Assembly: GCA_016869275.1 (NCBI GenBank)
Contig: VGEO01000015.1
Coordinates: forward strand, 1 to 54,990
Length of the DNA stretch: 54,990 nt
Origin: Alphaproteobacteria bacterium
GTDB lineage: Bacteria > Pseudomonadota > Alphaproteobacteria > SHVV01
Direction of reading: 5' to 3'
In this document: piece after piece, positions 50,306 to 54,990 of the stretch
How positions within the stretch are numbered: the first letter of the stretch is position 1
Layout of the letters: every line of letters begins with the position of its first letter
Translations under genes and position numbers: made by a program
The notes under the pieces: model-generated
Seen by the model: only the letters and a program-made list of their open reading frames with translations
The model's database searches: none
What the model was told of the DNA's origin: nothing

Positions 50306-51112
50306 GTGCCCGTGCTCCCCGTTATCGCCTTTCCCGCCATCGATCCGGTCGCGATCGCGATCGGGCCGATCGCGATCCGCTGGTATGCGTTGGCCTACAT
50401 CGCCGGGATCGTTTTGGGCTGGCGCTACCTCATCCGGTACGCCGCGCGCTATGAGCTTGGCCTTTCGCGCAGGGACATCGACGACGTCCTGGTGTGGGTG
50501 ACCCTGGGCGTCATCCTGGGCGGACGTTTGGGCTACGTCCTCTTCTATCAGCCGGGCCACTACGCCGATCATCCGCTCGAGGCGCTTTACCTCTGGAAGG
50601 GCGGAATGTCGTTCCACGGCGGGCTTTTGGGCGTGATCGTCGCGCTCGTCGCCTTCGCGCGCATTCGCAAGGTGGCGCTGCTCGCCCTCACCGACGGCAT
50701 CGCCTGCGCGACGCCGATCGGGCTGTTCTTCGGCCGCATCGCCAACTTCATCAACGGCGAGCTCTACGGCCGGGCGAGCGAGGCGCCGTGGGCGATGGTG
50801 TTCCCGGGCGGCGGCCCGCTGGCCCGCCATCCGAGCCAACTCTACGAAGCGGCGGCCGAGGGCTTGATCCTGTTCGTCGCTCTGGTGTGGCTCGCGCGCC
50901 GCGCGGCGGTGCGGGCGCGCGTAGGCACCCTCACCGGCGCCTTTCTCGCGGGTTACGCGCTCGCGCGGATCGCGGTCGAGTTCTTTCGCGAGCCCGACGC
51001 GCATTTGGGCTTCCTGCTCGCGGGCACCACCATGGGCCAACTACTCTCGCTTCCGGTTCTGGCGTTCGGCGCGATCCTGATCGCGCGCCCGGCCGCGGGC
51101 CGCCTGACATGA
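50306..51112 (+). CDS. lgt: prolipoprotein diacylglyceryl transferase
   Basis: A 268-residue inner-membrane enzyme that transfers diacylglycerol to the lipobox cysteine of prolipoproteins, such as the one at 27352. Seven hydrophobic segments are visible. The signature GRIANFINGELYGR, LGGRLGYVLFY, MSFHGGLLGV and the late HPSQLYEA are canonical. The start is a GTG giving MPVLPVIAFPAIDPVAI. Its TGA overlaps the methyltransferase ATG (ATGA). Confidence 0.95.
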   Translation: MPVLPVIAFPAIDPVAIAIGPIAIRWYALAYIAGIVLGWRYLIRYAARYELGLSRRDIDDVLVWVTLGVILGGRLGYVLFYQPGHYADHPLEALYLWKGGMSFHGGLLGVIVALVAFARIRKVALLALTDGIACATPIGLFFGRIANFINGELYGRASEAPWAMVFPGGGPLARHPSQLYEAAAEGLILFVALVWLARRAAVRARVGTLTGAFLAGYALARIAVEFFREPDAHLGFLLAGTTMGQLLSLPVLAFGAILIARPAAGRLT

Positions 51113-52209
51113 CGCTCGGCGCCGAACTCGCACGCCTGATCCGCGCCGCCGGGCCGATCTCGATCGCCCACTACATGAGCGAGGCGCTCGCCAACCCGAG
51201 GCTCGGCTACTACACCACGCGCGACCCGTTCGGCGCCGAAGGCGATTTCATCACCGCGCCCGAAGTCAGCCAGATGTTCGGCGAGATGGTGGGGCTCTGG
51301 TGCGTCGATCTGTGGGAGCGCCTGGGCCGCCCGGCGCGGTTCCATCTCGCCGAGGCCGGACCGGGGCGCGGCACGCTCATCCGGGACGCGCTCCGCGCGG
51401 CGCGGGTTCAACCGGCGTTCACCGCGACCGCGCAGCTTCATTTGATCGAAGTGAGCCCGACGCTCCGCACGCTGCAGGCCGACGCGCTCGCCGGGGTCGC
51501 GGTGGGCGGCGGTCCGACGTGGCACGCCGAGTTCGCGACCGTCCCCGACGATGCGCCCTTAATCCTGATTTCGAACGAGCTCTTGGATGCACTCCCGATC
51601 CATCAGTATCAACGAACGCGCCAAGGCTGGCGCGAGCGGCTGGTCGATTGCGCCGGCGAGAATGCTTTCCGCATCGTTCTCGCGGCCGAGCCGCCCGAGG
51701 ATCTGCGCCATTTACCCGCCGCGCTCGCCGGCGCCCCGATCGGCGCGATCGCCGAAATCTCGCCGGCCGCGCACGCGTTGATCGAACAGGTCGCGCGGCG
51801 CGTGGTCGCGACCGGCGGGGCCGCGCTCATGATCGATATCGGCCGCACCGAGAGCACGCCCGGCGAAACGCTGCAGGCGGTCAAGCGCCACGCCGGGCAC
51901 CCGGTTTTCGAGCGGCCGGGCGAATCCGACCTCGCCGCCTACGTCGATTTCGCCGCACTGGTGCAGAGCGCGCGGGCCGCCGGCGCCCGCACCTTCGGCC
52001 CGACCACGCAAGGCGCGTTCCTGGCAGCGCTCGGGATCGCCGCCCGCGCCGGTCGGCTCCAAGCCGGAAAGCCGCCCGAACAGGCGGCGCGGATCGACGC
52101 CGAGCGGCGCCGACTGGTCGATGCCGACCAGATGGGCGCCTTGTTCAAGGTGGTGGCGATCGCCGATCCCGAACTCGCGGCGCTCGCCGGGTTCGCGGCC
52201 GCGCCATGA
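51109..52209 (+). CDS. SAM-dependent methyltransferase, NDUFAF7/MidA family
   Basis: A 366-residue class I methyltransferase (DUF185) related to mitochondrial NDUFAF7, which methylates an arginine of a complex I subunit. Motifs are GPISIAHYMSEALANPRLGY, EGDFITAPEVSQMFGE, LAEAGPGRGTLIRD (SAM site) and LISNELLDALPIHQYQ. A similar role on bacterial complex I is inferred. It overlaps lgt and pgeF by 4 nt at either end, a conserved alphaproteobacterial arrangement. Confidence 0.94.
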   Translation: MTLGAELARLIRAAGPISIAHYMSEALANPRLGYYTTRDPFGAEGDFITAPEVSQMFGEMVGLWCVDLWERLGRPARFHLAEAGPGRGTLIRDALRAARVQPAFTATAQLHLIEVSPTLRTLQADALAGVAVGGGPTWHAEFATVPDDAPLILISNELLDALPIHQYQRTRQGWRERLVDCAGENAFRIVLAAEPPEDLRHLPAALAGAPIGAIAEISPAAHALIEQVARRVVATGGAALMIDIGRTESTPGETLQAVKRHAGHPVFERPGESDLAAYVDFAALVQSARAAGARTFGPTTQGAFLAALGIAARAGRLQAGKPPEQAARIDAERRRLVDADQMGALFKVVAIADPELAALAGFAAAP

Positions 52210-52988
52210 CCGCCGGGGTCGCGATCGCAGCACCGGGGCTCGCCGCGCTTGCAGGCGTGCGGCACGGCTTCCTGACCCGCCAGGGCGGCGTCTCGGCGGG
52301 CGCGTTCGCCTCGCTCAATGTCGGGTATTCGGGCGGCGATGCGCGCGCCAACGTGATCGAGAACCGCCGCCGCGCGCGCGCCGCGGTCGCGCCCGCCGCG
52401 ACGGCGCTCCTGACCGCACGCCAGGTCCATAGCCCGCGAGCCGTGGTCGTGACCGAAGCATGGGCCGAGGGCCATGGTCCCGAAGCCGACGCGCTGGTGA
52501 GCGCGACGCCCGGGCTCGCGCTCGGCGTCACCAGCGCCGACTGTGCGCCGATCCTCATGGCCGACGCCGCGGCCGGCGTAATCGCCGCTGCACACGCCGG
52601 CTGGCGCGGCGCCCTCGCCGGTGTCATCGGCGCAACCGTTGCGGCGATGCGGGAACTCGGCGCCACGCCCGGACGAATGGCGGCTGCGATCGGACCCTGT
52701 ATCGGGTTCGCGTCCTACGAAGTCGGGCCCGAGTTCGCGGCCCCGTTCCTCGCCAAGGATGCGGGCGCCGCCCGCTTTTTCGCGCCGAGCGCGCGCCCGG
52801 GGCACCAGCGCTTCGACCTCCCGGGTTACGTCCGGGCCGAGCTCGCCGGCGTCGGCGTCGGCACCATCGAGGTCCTCGGGCTCGATACCCTGGCCGACAC
52901 CGAGCGCTTCTTCAGCTACCGGCGCGCCACGCTCGCCGGCGAGCGGCGCTACGGGCTCGGGGTCTCGGTGATCGCCCTCGAGGGTTGA
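52206..52988 (+). CDS. pgeF: laccase-domain peptidoglycan editing factor PgeF
   Basis: A 260-residue member of the YfiH/PgeF family, which cleaves faulty peptidoglycan precursors and has laccase-like copper or zinc binding. Metal ligands are visible in ARQVHSPRAV (His), TSADCAPILM (Cys) and AAAHAGWRGALAG (His). RHGFLTRQGGVSAGAF and AIGPCIGFASYEVG are also typical. ATG 52206 overlaps the methyltransferase stop (ATGA). Confidence 0.94.
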   Translation: MTAGVAIAAPGLAALAGVRHGFLTRQGGVSAGAFASLNVGYSGGDARANVIENRRRARAAVAPAATALLTARQVHSPRAVVVTEAWAEGHGPEADALVSATPGLALGVTSADCAPILMADAAAGVIAAAHAGWRGALAGVIGATVAAMRELGATPGRMAAAIGPCIGFASYEVGPEFAAPFLAKDAGAARFFAPSARPGHQRFDLPGYVRAELAGVGVGTIEVLGLDTLADTERFFSYRRATLAGERRYGLGVSVIALEG

Positions 52989-52991
52989 TCC

Positions 52992-53060
52992 ATGCCCTAC
53001 ATCTTCTTCTTCGTGTTGATCCTTTTTCTCGGCCTGCTCGCGACGTGCGTCGTGATGTAA
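52992..53060 (+). CDS. 22-residue single-pass membrane peptide (candidate)
   Basis: Three nucleotides after the pgeF stop, an ATG opens MPYIFFFVLILFLGLLATCV with TAA at 53058-53060. Residues 3-20 form one transmembrane helix. A GAGGG inside the pgeF end sits about 6 nt upstream, so translational coupling is plausible. No family is recognised. Small leaderless-looking membrane peptides at operon ends are often missed, but chance cannot be excluded for 22 codons. Confidence 0.45.
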   Translation: MPYIFFFVLILFLGLLATCVVM

Positions 53061-53089
53061 AATCCTGGCCAAACAATACGTTAGTGACG

Positions 53090-53118
53090 TTTACAGGCAC
53101 CAAGGCCGCTGCTAGAGT
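53090..53118 (+). promoter_or_regulatory. sigma70-type promoter of prs
   Basis: TTTACA (53090-53095), a 17-bp spacer and TAGAGT (53113-53118) precede the prs start by 78 bp. The leader between contains no clear ribosome site or attenuator. Confidence 0.5.
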
Positions 53119-53196
53119 GCGCCGCGCGACGGGTGGAGGGCAGCCCGTCCCAGCCCGTTATTTCCGTCTCAGTCGCTCGGTCGGGGTCGCTCGCCG

Positions 53197-54132
<936 letters not shown>

Positions 54133-54165
54133 ACGGCCGGCGACAAGTCCTGAGGAGACGGTACG

Positions 54166-54990
54166 ATGGCTGAGACCATGTCGTTCAAGGCGGAAGCGCG
54201 CGGCAAGACCGGCCGCGGCGGCGCGCGCGCGGACCGGCGCCAGGGGCGCGTCCCCGCCAACATCTACGGCGACGCCAAGGGCAACGTCGCCGTCACCATC
54301 GATCGCGATCAGCTGCAACGCGCGCTGACCAAGGCCGGGTTCGGCAATCGCCTGTGCGACATCCAAGTGAACGGTGAGACGTTCCGAGCGCTGCCGCGCG
54401 AGGTTCAAGTCGATCCGGTCAGCGACATTCCGATCCACGTCGACTTCATGCGGGTATCGCCGACCTCGCGCGTCCGCCTGCACATCCCGATCACGGTCGC
54501 CGGCATCGAGGCCTCGCCCGGCATCAAGCGCGGCGGCACCGTCAACGTCGTCCGCCACGAGGTCGAGTTCTTCTGCCGCGCCGACGCGATTCCGGAAACG
54601 GTGGTTTTGAGTGTCGCCGAATGCGACATCGGCGACTCGGTCCACATCAACGACGTCCAACTCCCGGCCGGGGTCGTGCCGACCATCCGTCGCAACTTCA
54701 CCGTGGTCACGGTGACGGCGCCGACGATCTACGTCGAGGAGGAGAAGCCCGCCGCTGCCGCCGTCGAAGGCGCACCAGTCGAGGGCGAAGCCGGCGCGGT
54801 GCCGGCCGAAGGCGAAGCGGCGGCGCCGGCCGAAGGCGCGCCGGCCGATGCCAAGGGCGGCGCGGCAAAGCCCGCCGCCGGAAAAGGCGAAGCGGCACCG
54901 GCCAAGGGCGCGGCGGCGCCGGCCAAAGGTGCGGCGGCGGCACCGGCCAAGGGCGCGGCGGCACCGGCCAAAGGCGGCAAGGCCGACGGC
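54166..54990 (+). CDS. rplY: 50S ribosomal protein L25/Ctc (3' end outside window)
   Basis: At least 275 residues of the long, Ctc-type L25, which binds 5S rRNA. The L25 domain (KAEARGKTGRGGARADRRQG, VPANIYG) covers residues ~5-95, and the TL5 C-terminal domain (VDFMRVSPTSRVRLHIPITV, GGTVNVVRHEVEFFC) ~95-190. From residue ~195 an Ala/Pro/Glu/Lys-rich tail repeats motifs such as GAAAPAKG. ATG 54166 has GAGGAG upstream. The frame is still open at the window edge. Confidence 0.94.
   Translation, partial: MAETMSFKAEARGKTGRGGARADRRQGRVPANIYGDAKGNVAVTIDRDQLQRALTKAGFGNRLCDIQVNGETFRALPREVQVDPVSDIPIHVDFMRVSPTSRVRLHIPITVAGIEASPGIKRGGTVNVVRHEVEFFCRADAIPETVVLSVAECDIGDSVHINDVQLPAGVVPTIRRNFTVVTVTAPTIYVEEEKPAAAAVEGAPVEGEAGAVPAEGEAAAPAEGAPADAKGGAAKPAAGKGEAAPAKGAAAPAKGAAAAPAKGAAAPAKGGKADG

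Noticed and set aside
54707-54980. Antisense frames of 83-85 codons over the L25 tail.
   Set aside because: Low-complexity Pro/Ala/Arg translations of the repeat; not independent genes.

Overview
The window is a GC-rich chromosomal segment that looks alphaproteobacterial, most like the Rhodospirillales or related lineages. The evidence is the gene orders yqeY-dnaG-rpoD, carA-carB-greA, uvrC-pgsA with moaD-moaE, lgt-midA-pgeF and prs-rplY, a CIRCE-controlled groESL, an ELM1-family gene, and many 4-nt ATGA/GTGA gene overlaps. No insertion sequence, prophage, CRISPR array or rRNA gene was seen. The genus cannot be named from the sequence alone.

Layout. 1-4.3 kb: the tail of a membrane-protein gene, a tRNA with a CAU anticodon, a decayed oxidoreductase gene and a decayed copy of the tRNA 5' half with its promoter, then DUF1194, a Rieske oxygenase, a VOC protein, a MAPEG protein and a DUF1989 protein. 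4.7-9.4 kb (minus): yqeY-dnaG-rpoD. 9.5-14.8 kb: carA, a toxin-antitoxin fossil, carB and greA. 14.8-20.8 kb: an Lrp/AsnC regulator divergent from an ELM1-family gene, trxB, a LysR regulator, a candidate structured small RNA, then CIRCE-groES-groEL. 20.8-31 kb: msrP, a VapBC-type toxin-antitoxin pair, an unusual EF-G-like GTPase coupled to a hydratase, an aminotransferase, a cupredoxin-like lipoprotein, a formate/nitrite transporter, a CmcJ-family gene and an orphan antitoxin. 31-40.1 kb: uvrB, a pteridine-reductase-like SDR, folB, uvrC, pgsA and a molybdenum-cofactor block (mobB, moeA, moaD, moaE). 40.1-43.2 kb: a small accessory patch (inverted repeats, a DUF4143 ATPase, a PQQ-type sugar dehydrogenase, a frameshifted FitA-type antitoxin). 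43.2-50.2 kb: msrA/ilvE, a two-component system, a MAPEG protein, CsaA, TetR, ProC, YbjN and UbiK. 50.3-54.99 kb: lgt-midA-pgeF, a 22-codon membrane ORF, prs, and rplY running off the window.

Most of the window is housekeeping: replication priming, transcription, pyrimidine and arginine precursor synthesis, chaperonin, nucleotide-excision repair, folate and molybdopterin synthesis, lipoprotein maturation and PRPP synthesis. The most unusual material lies in the junctions. The strongest novel candidate is a roughly 139-nt RNA between the LysR gene and groES, with its own promoter, four stacked hairpins, an exposed CCUCC and a strong intrinsic terminator. Other points of interest are one intact and three decayed or orphan toxin-antitoxin loci at gene junctions, an EF-G homologue without the catalytic histidine, a PTR1-like reductase beside folB, and a palindrome sitting exactly in a promoter spacer.
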